A stretch of DNA of 64,000 nucleotides from UBA877 sp963828815. GTDB lineage: Bacteria > Chloroflexota > Anaerolineae > Anaerolineales > Villigracilaceae. The stretch spans positions 2,790,001-2,854,000 of the forward strand of contig CAWHGD010000002.1 of the NCBI GenBank assembly GCA_963828815.1, written 5' to 3'. This document shows positions 26,696-35,226 of the stretch, in pieces (position 1 is the stretch's first letter; every line of letters starts with the position of its first letter). The notes under the pieces are model-generated. The model was given only the letters and a program-made list of their open reading frames with translations, was not told the origin of the DNA and ran no database searches. The translations under genes were made by a program, and so were the position numbers.

Positions 26696-28405
26696 CTAAA
26701 AAGCAGATCCGTTCGATTGCATTTCTTTGAGAAATTTTTCCCGGTTGGCGGTGCGGGCCGTCTTCCCACTGGAGGTTTTCACCAACCAGGGATGTCCGAC
26801 CAGGTGAACATGGCGCAGAGCCACGGCGGAACTGCGGGTTACCACCGCGCGGATCCCATCCGCGATCTTCTGCCGTTCGCCAGGATCGTCCACATCGACT
26901 TCCGCTACCATGACCACATCCTCCGTCCCGGTCGTCTCATTGAACACACCAAAGGCGGAGGCTCGCCCGGCATGAACTCCGGGCACTTCGTAAGCCAGCA
27001 GTTCCAGATCCTGTGGGTAAATGTTTTTGCCGCCCACAATGATCAGATCCTTCTTGCGACCTGCAATGAATATCTCAGCGTTATAAAGATAACCATAATC
27101 CCCCGACATGTACCAACCATCCTCGAGGAAAGCCTTCTTGGTGATATCCGGACGGTTGTAGTAATTGGTCAGCATACAGTTACTTTTCAGAACGATTTCA
27201 CCGATATGGCGTTCTGGCAGATCGCGACCCTTCTTATCCACTACACGAATGTTTGTGTTTGGAATGGCTTTACCGCAGGACATCATTTGTATGGAAGGTC
27301 TGCCATCGAAAGCAGGCCGCGCGATGAGATCGGTGGTAAATGACTCGCGATCGACATCCTCGACATATGGCAGAGTGCTAAGGTCGTTTTGCGTGACCGC
27401 GAAGACGTTTTCTGCCATGCCGTATGAAGTCTGCAGCGTCTCCAGGCGCAAACCATAGGATTTGAAACGCTCGTAGAACATTTGATGGCTCTTGTATTTT
27501 ACCGGCTCGGCAGTGTTGATGCTGGCGCGCCAGGAGGAAAGATCAACACCCTCCATGTCCCGGTCACGAATCTTCTGGGCGCAGAAGTTATAGGCAAAAT
27601 TTGGCAGCCAGGTGAGGGTGCCCTTGTAATTCGATATGGACTGAAGCAACCGATAAGGTGCACGCACCCAGTCAAAGGGAGACATTTGGACAACAGGGAT
27701 GCCTCGTAAGATCGGCATCAGGAAACAGGCGATCAATCCCATGTCATGGTAAAGCGGCAGCCAGGATACGATGATATCCTTATCGGTGAGACGGATGGAT
27801 TCAGCATACGCATCCAGGTGGTTGTAAATAGAGCGGTGTGAGAGCGCAACCCCCTTCTGTAAACCTGTGGATCCAGAAGAATGTTGCAGTAATACAACAT
27901 CCTCTTCCTTACTGAGAAGTCCTTTGAAAGAATCATAATCAGGGGGGCATGGCTTATTGGCAGCGCTGCCATTCTTTTCACTGATGATTACCGCTTTCAC
28001 AGAGGACTCGCCGGGTTTTAAAGCCGCTCGGACTTCTGACTCGAATTCTCGATAGGTGACAATCGCTGAAGGCTTTGTGTGCGATACCAGTTCAGCCAGG
28101 TCGATGCGGTACCGGTCAGGAAGGAGTTTTTCAGTAAGAAATGGCATGATGGAAGGGATTGCCCCAAGAAGCACGGCTCCAAAGTAGGAGTAGATCAAAT
28201 CCACATCATGCTGCAGGATCAGGAGAACCACGTCGCCAGGTTGTACACCATTCCTGGTATAGGTATTAACATAACCCGCAGAACCATGAATGAGATCGTG
28301 GTAAGTGATCGGTTGGTCAGGTTGCCCCGCAAATTGCATAACCACGCTGACCTTGTCCGGGGTTTGTTCGTAATGTCTTTGAAGAAGCTGCGAGAAATTA
28401 GGCAT
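26696..28405 (-). CDS. Fatty-acyl-AMP-ligase-like adenylate-forming enzyme
   Basis: 569 residues. It would activate a carboxylic acid with ATP and load it on the neighbouring acyl carrier protein. Adenylation motifs are LQHSSGSTGLQKGV, the FAAL-like SWLPLYHDMGL, LQTSYGMAENVFAV, GWYMSGDYGYL and the C-terminal catalytic Lys in VKTSSGKTAR. The first three resemble FAAL enzymes more than DltA or acyl-CoA synthetases, but the insertion that separates FAALs from CoA ligases was not verified. It starts 1 base after the carrier-protein stop and is the last gene of a nine-gene operon with MBOAT and SGNH proteins, which points to envelope acylation rather than lipid degradation. Acyl chain unknown. Confidence 0.87.
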   Translation of the reverse strand: MPNFSQLLQRHYEQTPDKVSVVMQFAGQPDQPITYHDLIHGSAGYVNTYTRNGVQPGDVVLLILQHDVDLIYSYFGAVLLGAIPSIMPFLTEKLLPDRYRIDLAELVSHTKPSAIVTYREFESEVRAALKPGESSVKAVIISEKNGSAANKPCPPDYDSFKGLLSKEEDVVLLQHSSGSTGLQKGVALSHRSIYNHLDAYAESIRLTDKDIIVSWLPLYHDMGLIACFLMPILRGIPVVQMSPFDWVRAPYRLLQSISNYKGTLTWLPNFAYNFCAQKIRDRDMEGVDLSSWRASINTAEPVKYKSHQMFYERFKSYGLRLETLQTSYGMAENVFAVTQNDLSTLPYVEDVDRESFTTDLIARPAFDGRPSIQMMSCGKAIPNTNIRVVDKKGRDLPERHIGEIVLKSNCMLTNYYNRPDITKKAFLEDGWYMSGDYGYLYNAEIFIAGRKKDLIIVGGKNIYPQDLELLAYEVPGVHAGRASAFGVFNETTGTEDVVMVAEVDVDDPGERQKIADGIRAVVTRSSAVALRHVHLVGHPWLVKTSSGKTARTANREKFLKEMQSNGSAF

Positions 28406-28406
28406 A

Positions 28407-28652
28407 TTACTGGCGTCCCTTGATGAATGCTGTTAGTTGATCCAGGGTGTCGAATGTGGAGGCATTGAGTTCGGCATCATCGATCCGAACGCCAAAGCTC
28501 TTCTCAACAAAAAGGGAGAGATCCACAAGGTGGAATGAATCAACAAGACCGCTGGAAAGCAGCGGTTCATCCGGCTTGATGATCCGGTCAGGTTGTTGCA
28601 AAATATCCGCGGCGATATATCTTGCCAGGGTGGTGGAGATTGTGTCGTTCAT
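28407..28652 (-). CDS. Acyl carrier protein
   Basis: 81 residues. The phosphopantetheine site is S39 in SSGLVDSFHLVDL; the family normally has D-S-L/F. It would accept the acyl group from the adjacent AMP ligase and offer it as a thioester at the inner face of the membrane to the MBOAT protein, as DltC does for DltB. It lies 54 bases after the SGNH lipoprotein A gene, the only gap over a few bases in the operon. It is not the housekeeping AcpP: no fab gene is near. Confidence 0.92.
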   Translation of the reverse strand: MNDTISTTLARYIAADILQQPDRIIKPDEPLLSSGLVDSFHLVDLSLFVEKSFGVRIDDAELNASTFDTLDQLTAFIKGRQ

Positions 28653-28706
28653 GAATTACTCCTCAGGAAGTTTTATGTCGTGACGACCTATTGTAATCGA
28701 AAAATT

Positions 28707-30692
28707 TCAGGGTTGCGCCAGCCAGGCCGCGTTGTTCACAAAAAGGAAATCACTGCGCTCCAACCCGAGGGCAGCGCTGAGATCTGCTCCCTGTCCGCTA
28801 ATTGCATCAATGATCCAAAGGTGGATTGAATAAGTGGTTTCAGACCATACAGTCCCGATCCATGCCAGCCGGTCTCCCTTCGGATCCCAGACTGTGTTTG
28901 GATTTAAGAAGTTTATGGATGGCAGTTGCTTTGAACTAAAATCCAGTGGATTGATCAGGTAATTGTTGCTGCCTGTCACAAGCCCCGAGGAATCGCTGCG
29001 TATGTCCATAGTGACTGCCAGCCATTCACCATTGGGTTGCCAGGCCATTTCTGCGAGGATATCCCCGGCAAGGGGATATTCCCTGGTTCGGTTTTCATTA
29101 AGATAAGCAATGGCCAGGTTGCTCTTATTCTCAGCGGGGATGAAAGTATAGGCCATCTCCCCCCCATCCGGTGAGACGATCGGGCTGCCCATTCCGCTCA
29201 AGACATTACTCACCCTGGACGACAGGTCTGTCATCCATGAATCTCCCGGTGTACATTGACCGGAGGAATCACAGGTTCCATCCGCCCAGGTAATATAAGT
29301 GCCATCGGTGGAAGGATAGATCTCGATCGGATAAGCATCGACTGGAAGCTCACTCCACCCGGACCCATCGTCGTTGATCATCACTAACGAATTGTCGCCA
29401 CCACGATGCGCGAGCAAGACAATGCGACCATTCGGGAGCCAGAGGGCATTCTTCAAGTTCGTTGAAACGAATTGGTTCGTGAGCAATGTAAGGGTTGAAC
29501 CATCGGTACGGTAAAGCGAATTGACCTGGCTGACCAGCAGGTATCTACCATCCGGGGACGCAGATTGAAAGGTAAAACCAGGACCGAGCAGTTGAGCGAT
29601 GGTCCTTTTTGATGGATCGAACAAGTAGACTCCTTGAGGATCGTACCTGCCTTCATGGCGGGAAACCAGGCTGAAAACGATCCGCTCGCTGCTCGTCGCA
29701 AGGCCGGGACCTGAGGGCGGGGTCGGGATCAGGATGGCACTGCGGGTGGGTTCTGGTGTGGTAGTCGGGATGATCGCACCAGTCGAATCCGCATTCAATA
29801 CGCCATGCCAGATGCTGTCCAATGCCTGGAGGCCGGTGAAACTACGCGTATTCCAGCCGGCGGTGGAGATGTGAAAACCGTCGTTTCTTGCAGGATCCAT
29901 GCCATGGTAAGGCAGCGGCTGGACAGCCAACCAGAAATTCCAGAGCGGTAGATCATACTCATAAGCGAGCCGCGTGGTGGTCAGATTGATATCATGATCA
30001 CCTTCCACATTGTCAGCCTTGGTGGCAAGTATGGGAACTGCGCCGTGCGCAATCACAGTTTGAATGATCTGGCGCATGTATTTTTCATAAGTCTCCGAAG
30101 TGCGTCCTTCCCACCATACCTCAAAACTGATGAAAACTATACTCGGTTTGGTGATGCGCAGTTCGCATTCGAGTGGACTTTCCCCCGGCAGGCAGGCATC
30201 CGGATTGGCCCACAACGGGGAAAGGACGGTTGCAGCGTTGAACCCTCCTTTCACAGCCTGTCCGTCAGTGTTGAAATAACCGGCAAAATTATCGATGGTT
30301 TCCTGGAGATATTGAAAATCTGTTCCGAGGTTGTAACGGTCGGGAAGGTCGAAGAAACCCATGAAAGCTGCCTTAACATTCTGACAGTCGCCAATTTTCG
30401 AGAAGGCGCGTGGATTATTACCCATCAGCATTCCAGAGTTGTAAATCTCCACAGCCCGCCCTGTTACAGATGGCACAACCGGCCATTGCTGCCATTGGTC
30501 GGGTAGCAGCCGTGTATCGTTCGTAGCCGTGGGGTCGGGCGCCAGGGTTGGCGCAATGATGGCAGTCGGCGGCGGAGCAAGTTCTGCGGTTGGCGAGGCG
30601 GTGACAGTCGGTGTGACTGGAGCGGATGTCGGCTTGCTGCTGCAGGAGGTCAATAAAAGAACGAATAAAGCAACTGTAATGGAAGGTTTCAT
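28707..30692 (-). CDS. SGNH-hydrolase-like lipoprotein A with C-terminal beta-propeller-like domain
   Basis: 661 residues. Lipoprotein signal with Cys near 17 (LLLTSCSSK), Thr/Pro linker, then a domain (about 60-300) shared with the next two genes: LLPDQWQQWPVVP, FSKIGDCQNV, IVFISFEVWW, GAVPILATKADN, DGFHIS. This fits an SGNH fold with the nucleophile Ser of block I replaced by Cys (GDC), while block V D-x-x-H is kept. After a second Thr/Pro linker the C-terminal half (about 340-661) has TolB/WD40-like repeats (SPDGRYLLVSQ, SPDGGEMAYTF, WQPNGEWLAV, DPKGDRLAW), a likely propeller. The start overlaps the previous stop as ATGA. Probably anchored outside the membrane and part of the acylation system. 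Confidence 0.8.
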   Translation of the reverse strand: MKPSITVALFVLLLTSCSSKPTSAPVTPTVTASPTAELAPPPTAIIAPTLAPDPTATNDTRLLPDQWQQWPVVPSVTGRAVEIYNSGMLMGNNPRAFSKIGDCQNVKAAFMGFFDLPDRYNLGTDFQYLQETIDNFAGYFNTDGQAVKGGFNAATVLSPLWANPDACLPGESPLECELRITKPSIVFISFEVWWEGRTSETYEKYMRQIIQTVIAHGAVPILATKADNVEGDHDINLTTTRLAYEYDLPLWNFWLAVQPLPYHGMDPARNDGFHISTAGWNTRSFTGLQALDSIWHGVLNADSTGAIIPTTTPEPTRSAILIPTPPSGPGLATSSERIVFSLVSRHEGRYDPQGVYLFDPSKRTIAQLLGPGFTFQSASPDGRYLLVSQVNSLYRTDGSTLTLLTNQFVSTNLKNALWLPNGRIVLLAHRGGDNSLVMINDDGSGWSELPVDAYPIEIYPSTDGTYITWADGTCDSSGQCTPGDSWMTDLSSRVSNVLSGMGSPIVSPDGGEMAYTFIPAENKSNLAIAYLNENRTREYPLAGDILAEMAWQPNGEWLAVTMDIRSDSSGLVTGSNNYLINPLDFSSKQLPSINFLNPNTVWDPKGDRLAWIGTVWSETTYSIHLWIIDAISGQGADLSAALGLERSDFLFVNNAAWLAQP

Positions 30693-31648
30693 GGTTGTTC
30701 ACTAACGCTGCAATTAATAAAATCCAACACCTGAAGGGTAGTTAAATTGCGCCAGGGCCAACCATTCGCCATCCGTGCAGGATCATCAAAAAATGGTCCC
30801 GCCCAGGTAAGGTGCTCCAGGTCCGCTAGCAGACCATGGTTGGGTAAGGGTTGCACAGCCTTCCAGAAATTCCACAAGGGAAGATCATACTCATATGCCA
30901 GGCTGGCGATAATCTGGTTGATGCGCTGGTTGCCTTCACGGTTGTCAGCCTTGGTTGAAAGTATTGGGATCACCCCGCGCTCCAGCAGACGCTCAATGAT
31001 GATGCGAAGTTCCGAGGCAAACAAATCTGCATACCAGGCCTGGTTGGTTCCGAGGGAAAAAAATGCAAAGGATGGGTGTTGCTGTTGAAGTTCGCATTCC
31101 AATGGGGATTCAGTCGCCTCACATAGGTTATTGTCAGCAAAGGCGGGATCCAGGAGGATGGTAGTGTTGAAACCACGACCTGCAGCCACACTCGTCCGTC
31201 CAAAAGAACCTTTAAAATAATCGATCACCCCTTGAAGGCTTGAATAGGTTCCCAGGTTGTAAAATTCACTGCCGAGATCAAAATCAGCTAGGAACCAGAC
31301 GGTGGCAGCCCCCCCATCTCCGATCTTTGAGAAGGCATGCGGATTGTTGCCAAGATCCAATCCTCGCCTGTAGATCTCCTTTGTCCGCTGGCTGACCGTT
31401 GCAGGGATAACTGGCCACTCCTGCCAGCGGTCCGGAGGAAGACGCAGCTCTACGCTGGCCGAAGCCTGCGGGGAGGAGGTTGATGTGGTGGAAAAAGATA
31501 TTTGCGTGATGGTGGAAGACGTTTCCGGAAATACCATTTGGGGAGTCAAGGTGTCAGGGAAGGTTTCGAAGCTGGGTGGAGTAGGCTTTATCCCACTGCA
31601 CGCTCCCAGTAGAAGGATTTGTAAAAGGAGATAAATGATTCTTTTCAA
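30689..31648 (-). CDS. SGNH-hydrolase-like lipoprotein B
   Basis: 319 residues. Lipoprotein signal with Cys near 17 (LLLGACSGI), Thr/Ser linker, then the same domain as its two neighbours: LPPDRWQEWPVIP, HAFSKIGDGGAAT, PSFAFFSLGTNQAWY, GVIPILSTKADNREG and DLEHLTWAGPFFDDP. The block I residue is Gly (GDG) rather than Ser or Cys, so a nucleophile is missing; it may be a binding protein rather than an enzyme. Start and stop both overlap the neighbouring genes as ATGA, so its translation is coupled to both. Confidence 0.82.
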   Translation of the reverse strand: MKRIIYLLLQILLLGACSGIKPTPPSFETFPDTLTPQMVFPETSSTITQISFSTTSTSSPQASASVELRLPPDRWQEWPVIPATVSQRTKEIYRRGLDLGNNPHAFSKIGDGGAATVWFLADFDLGSEFYNLGTYSSLQGVIDYFKGSFGRTSVAAGRGFNTTILLDPAFADNNLCEATESPLECELQQQHPSFAFFSLGTNQAWYADLFASELRIIIERLLERGVIPILSTKADNREGNQRINQIIASLAYEYDLPLWNFWKAVQPLPNHGLLADLEHLTWAGPFFDDPARMANGWPWRNLTTLQVLDFINCSVSEQP

Positions 31649-32578
31649 GGCTTTTCGGTAAGAGCGTGGAAAACAGCATCGATGGATTGCAGGGCGGTGA
31701 GGTTGCGCCAGGGCCAGGCATTCTGCATTCTTTCCGGGTCATCAAAGAAATCCCGGGCAAAAGTCAGGTGGAAACCATCTTCGGAAACACCGTGATTTGG
31801 CAAGGGGTAAGTAGCAGCCCAAAAATTCCACAGCGGAACCTGAAAATCGTAAGCCACATGGGCAATAGCAGCGTTGATGCTATTGTCGCCTTCGATATTG
31901 TCAGCCTTGGTGGCAAGGATCGGGACCACATCCTGGGAAAGGACATACTCAACCACCGAACGCAGGCGCCGTTCATAATCCGAGGCTGGTTTATCTGCCC
32001 ACCAGGTCTCAAAACTGATGAGGACAATGCTCGGATTATTTTTCCGGATCTCACACACCATCGGCGACTCATCCCGGTTACAGTTCTTTGGGTCGGTAAA
32101 ATAAAGCGTCTGTACGGCAGCCACATTCAAACCCCCTTTGACTGCAAGGCTTTCCCGCTCCCAGGAACCGGCAAAATGGTCGATCGTTGACTGCAGGTAG
32201 GCATATTGATCGCCCAGGCGGAAATCGCCGCTGTCGAACATGGCCAGGAAATAGGATGGCACGTTCTGACAGTCACCCAGTTTGGAGAAGCGGTTCGGGT
32301 CGCGACCCCGCTCGAGACCGCGCTGGTAGACCTCGAGCATACTCGCGGACACCCCACTCGGAACGATTGGCATGAGTTTCCAGTCATCCACTCCATAAGT
32401 GGGAGTCGCAGATGCAGAAGGGGAATAGGTTTCTATGGGCGGCTGGGTCTGAACCGGTGAGGCTGTTGAACTCTTGACCCTGGGGGGTGTTCTCTGGTTC
32501 AGTTGCTGGAAGATTCGGGGTACTGCTGCATGCGACAAGCAAGATAAGCGATATAACGATAAAAAATATTCTTTTCAT
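31645..32578 (-). CDS. SGNH-hydrolase-like lipoprotein C, one frameshift in a C6 run
   Basis: About 310 residues after correction. The N-terminus MKRIFFIVISLILLVACSS gives a lipoprotein signal in one frame; the globular domain (FSKLGDCQNV, IVLISFETWW, DVVPILATKADN, DGFHLTFARDFFDDP) is in another. The switch is at the run of six G on the plus strand (32482-32487); removing one base joins them. The span is one base over a multiple of three. Block I is GDC, as in lipoprotein A. The ATG at 32578 overlaps the preceding stop as ATGA, and the stop overlaps the next start as ATGA. Either a sequencing over-call or a slippage-prone tract; the many similar shifts at the left end favour over-call. Confidence 0.78.
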
Positions 32579-33684
32579 GGGCAACTCTGCTGTAAGATTT
32601 TTTGCTCCACCCGTTTGACCAATACCGACTCGCCTGCCGGCGTCGGGTGGATGGCACTATTGGTAAACTGGTCAGGCGTGATGATATTCCACAAGTCGAG
32701 ATAATTCCAGCCACTTTCATCAGCCCGGGCTGCCATCATCTCCCGCCACTGATCGTATGCCCAGCGTGGGTAAAGAAAATTGTACCGCAGTTCGCTGTTT
32801 TCACCAACGCTGACCAGCATCGGTTCATTGACCAGGATCATTGGTGTATGACCAGCTATATGCATACCGGTTTCCAGCACACCAAAAGCCAATTGCGATT
32901 CATCCAATACTGGACCCGTCATGTTATGGAACGAAATGTCAGTAGAAAAATTGGTCTGGGCATGCTGATAATCTTCTGGATAGGATTGGTCGATGCCGGT
33001 TGCAGTCCACATTACTCCATACATTTGGAGCCGGAAGAGGTCTGCCAGCGGGCGTCGTTGACCGATGAGCGTCCTGTCCCAAAAATCTGGTTCAGCCAAT
33101 GCCGGGTCATTTGAATCCAATGGCAGGTTATAACGCGCGATCAGGTCCTGCACACGGTCCGAATTATTTGCCACGATGGGAGAGGAGAGTTGTTTTTCCA
33201 GAGGGAAGGCTTCCAGGGATACCAGCCAGATGACCATATCCGGGTCATAGCGCATGGCATAATCCAGCACCATGACATCCTTTGTCAGGGAAATGGTCGG
33301 ATAACCCAGGTTGTAGACATGGATGCTCCTTCCACAAATTGACAGTTTGGCTTCATTCAATTGACCGGCGAGAGTTTCAGCAGGATGCAGGAGAGTCCCC
33401 CAGGTGGAGGAATCGCCGATGGTGATGATCCGGTACTCACCCTTTGGCTTTATTCCGTTCGCGATTTCATGCGAGGCAAACATGGCATCCAGGTTGAAAA
33501 GGCTGAGGTTATAAGATTGTGCTGAATCCTCGCCAAATGGGAACCGTTCGCGCCCGTTAAAGAGATGGTTGTAGAGAGATAGTTTCCCCAATGTTGCTGG
33601 ATCGATAACAGGAAACATCAGATCGATCAGCAGGAAGAGAGCCAATCCTTTTAGCAGCACATTGCGGAGGAAGCGAATAGTCAT
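32575..33684 (-). CDS. Membrane-anchored SGNH/GDSL-type protein (DltD-like role)
   Basis: 369 residues from the ATG at 33684, one base after the MBOAT stop; the longer frame would run into MBOAT. One N-terminal membrane helix (about 8-26), then an outside SGNH domain: block I IGDSSTWGTLL with S92 as nucleophile, YNLGYPTISLTKDV, MVIWLVSLEAF, and block V IHPTPAGE with H346. The Asp usually three residues before that His is not in place. Topology and position match DltD and AlgX/AlgJ proteins, which receive an acyl group made available by an MBOAT and pass it to a polymer outside the cell. The acceptor is unknown. Confidence 0.85.
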   Translation of the reverse strand: MTIRFLRNVLLKGLALFLLIDLMFPVIDPATLGKLSLYNHLFNGRERFPFGEDSAQSYNLSLFNLDAMFASHEIANGIKPKGEYRIITIGDSSTWGTLLHPAETLAGQLNEAKLSICGRSIHVYNLGYPTISLTKDVMVLDYAMRYDPDMVIWLVSLEAFPLEKQLSSPIVANNSDRVQDLIARYNLPLDSNDPALAEPDFWDRTLIGQRRPLADLFRLQMYGVMWTATGIDQSYPEDYQHAQTNFSTDISFHNMTGPVLDESQLAFGVLETGMHIAGHTPMILVNEPMLVSVGENSELRYNFLYPRWAYDQWREMMAARADESGWNYLDLWNIITPDQFTNSAIHPTPAGESVLVKRVEQKILQQSCP

Positions 33685-33685
33685 A

Positions 33686-35107
33686 TCATGCAAGACCAAA
33701 TAATACTTTAAAAAAGTGGATGGAGCTGGTTGGTTCGGGCAGGGCAAAAAATACCCAACCAAGGGCGATGAAATTAAAGGTCAAAATTACTCCACCAACA
33801 TTCAAAACAGTCTGTAGTCGTGAGGATAACGCCGCCATGCGGATCCGGGTCATTTCAGACCAGCGGTTATGGATAAAAAGCCCCAATCCATGCCAAAGAC
33901 CCCAGATTACAAAATTCAGCGTTACACCATGCCAGAGACCGATAAGCACCATCGTAGCCAGCTGGGTGAAAAGAATGATGACGGGAATGGGCAGGGCCTT
34001 CTTTCCGGACCTCAACGCCCGGGTCACCGGGTTAAAGAAATATGCCCGGAACCATTGGGTCAATGTGATGTGCCAGTTGTTCCAGAATTGGGTCAGATTC
34101 GGTTTCAGGTATGGCGAGTTGAAATTTTCAGGCAGTTTTATGCCAAGAAGCCTCCCCATCCCGATAGCAATATCGGTGTAGCCGCTGAAATCGTAGTAAA
34201 GCTGGAAGGCATAGGCATAAAGCAGCAGCCATGCCCATCCAGATGAAGAAACCTGGGAAGCGTTGCGAAAATTCAAGGCGATCATTGCCAGTGTATCAGC
34301 AATCACAAATTTCTTGAATAATCCCAGAACCACACGCTTGGACGCTTCTCCCAGATCGTCGGAAGTTAACTCCTGCGGATTGCGTAGATTCGTAATAAAT
34401 CGTTCGATCCTGTCGATGGGACCTGCCGAGAGGGCTGGAAAGAAGATTACATAAGCCACATATTCCCCCAAAGAGACAAATGGCAGCCTCCCGCTCTGGC
34501 GATCGCGGATAGTATGCATCAGGCGAAAAGCAATGTAAGAAAATCCCAACCAGCGCAGGTCCTGAGCCGTTGCCAGGTTGGCAGCTTGGTGGTTTAAGAC
34601 ACGCAACCCTTTGCTGGCAAGTTCAGCAAGAAATGGAACCTTGAGCAGCACGAACACGAGGATAATAAAGATGAACGCACCGGTCAGCATCCCTCCGCTG
34701 GTCTTTAAAAAGCGTGCCTGCAGGAAGATAACCAGTGCTGCCAGAGCCAGGGTAAGAACGATCTTGATAGTCTGCGGAGGGAGTGAGGCGGTCAGATGGA
34801 GCTGCAAACCCAGGAATCGAGTCAGACCAAGTGCCAGTACGATGCCGCCGACAATAGCCAGGGCTGACCAATTTTCCCGCCAAGGTCGGTGGTCAGCCGG
34901 TGTGGTCAGGATCCACATCAGGATGGTGATTGCCAATGTGGCGGTAGGCAGCCAGAAGTCCAGACCACGGATCGGCAGGGCAGGCTGGAATGCAAAAACT
35001 GCAATGGTGCTGCTTCCCAGTATGAGCGGGATACGCCAGCGGTTTCGCGCCACCCTCCCCAATAATACCGCTGCACCGATGGAAACCAGGACAAGGGCAA
35101 GTGTCAT
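33686..35107 (-). CDS. MBOAT-family membrane O-acyltransferase (DltB/AlgI type)
   Basis: 473 residues, with some 11-12 membrane helices. The family core includes SLGEYVAYVIFFPALSAGPI, YAYAFQLYYDFSGYTDIAIG, NFNSPYLKPNLTQFWNNWH and LIGLWHGVTLNF. H393 and H406 are conserved His candidates. In Dlt, such a protein takes the acyl group from the carrier protein inside and moves it across the membrane to a Tyr on a small shuttle peptide. Here the gene for a microprotein with such a C-terminus lies just upstream (its TGA overlaps this ATG by one base). Two or three extra N-terminal helices precede the core. Confidence 0.94.
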   Translation of the reverse strand: MTLALVLVSIGAAVLLGRVARNRWRIPLILGSSTIAVFAFQPALPIRGLDFWLPTATLAITILMWILTTPADHRPWRENWSALAIVGGIVLALGLTRFLGLQLHLTASLPPQTIKIVLTLALAALVIFLQARFLKTSGGMLTGAFIFIILVFVLLKVPFLAELASKGLRVLNHQAANLATAQDLRWLGFSYIAFRLMHTIRDRQSGRLPFVSLGEYVAYVIFFPALSAGPIDRIERFITNLRNPQELTSDDLGEASKRVVLGLFKKFVIADTLAMIALNFRNASQVSSSGWAWLLLYAYAFQLYYDFSGYTDIAIGMGRLLGIKLPENFNSPYLKPNLTQFWNNWHITLTQWFRAYFFNPVTRALRSGKKALPIPVIILFTQLATMVLIGLWHGVTLNFVIWGLWHGLGLFIHNRWSEMTRIRMAALSSRLQTVLNVGGVILTFNFIALGWVFFALPEPTSSIHFFKVLFGLA

Positions 35108-35226
35108 CAGAAACCCTGGTAGATCCAGATTGGCGCGCTGCTAACCGTCAAAATCACCAGGGCTATTAGAATTAAACATAAGATCACTGCCCAAATATTT
35201 TCTTTTGAAAATGGATGAAATTTCAT
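35107..35226 (-). CDS. DltX-like membrane microprotein ending in an acyl-shuttle hexapeptide
   Basis: 39 residues, too short for usual gene finders. One membrane helix (about 11-29, rich in Ile/Leu/Val/Ala) is preceded by a short charged cytoplasmic end (MKFHPFSKEN). The C-terminus is WIYQGF with Tyr at 36. DltX of the D-alanylation pathway is a one-helix microprotein whose extracytoplasmic C-terminal hexapeptide carries the acyl group on a Tyr between MBOAT and DltD; the match in size, topology, terminal Tyr-x-x-Phe and gene position is close. Its ATG overlaps the lipoprotein stop (ATGA), and its TGA overlaps the MBOAT ATG. Family known; the assignment is my inference. Confidence 0.82.
   Translation of the reverse strand: MKFHPFSKENIWAVILCLILIALVILTVSSAPIWIYQGF

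Noticed and set aside
26696..28405. Acyl-CoA synthetase for fatty acid degradation
   Set aside because: The neighbouring carrier protein, MBOAT and SGNH genes and the SWLPLYHDMGL motif fit a FAAL-type role better.
28407..28652. Housekeeping acyl carrier protein AcpP
   Set aside because: No fab genes are near and it is locked in the acylation operon beside its own ligase.
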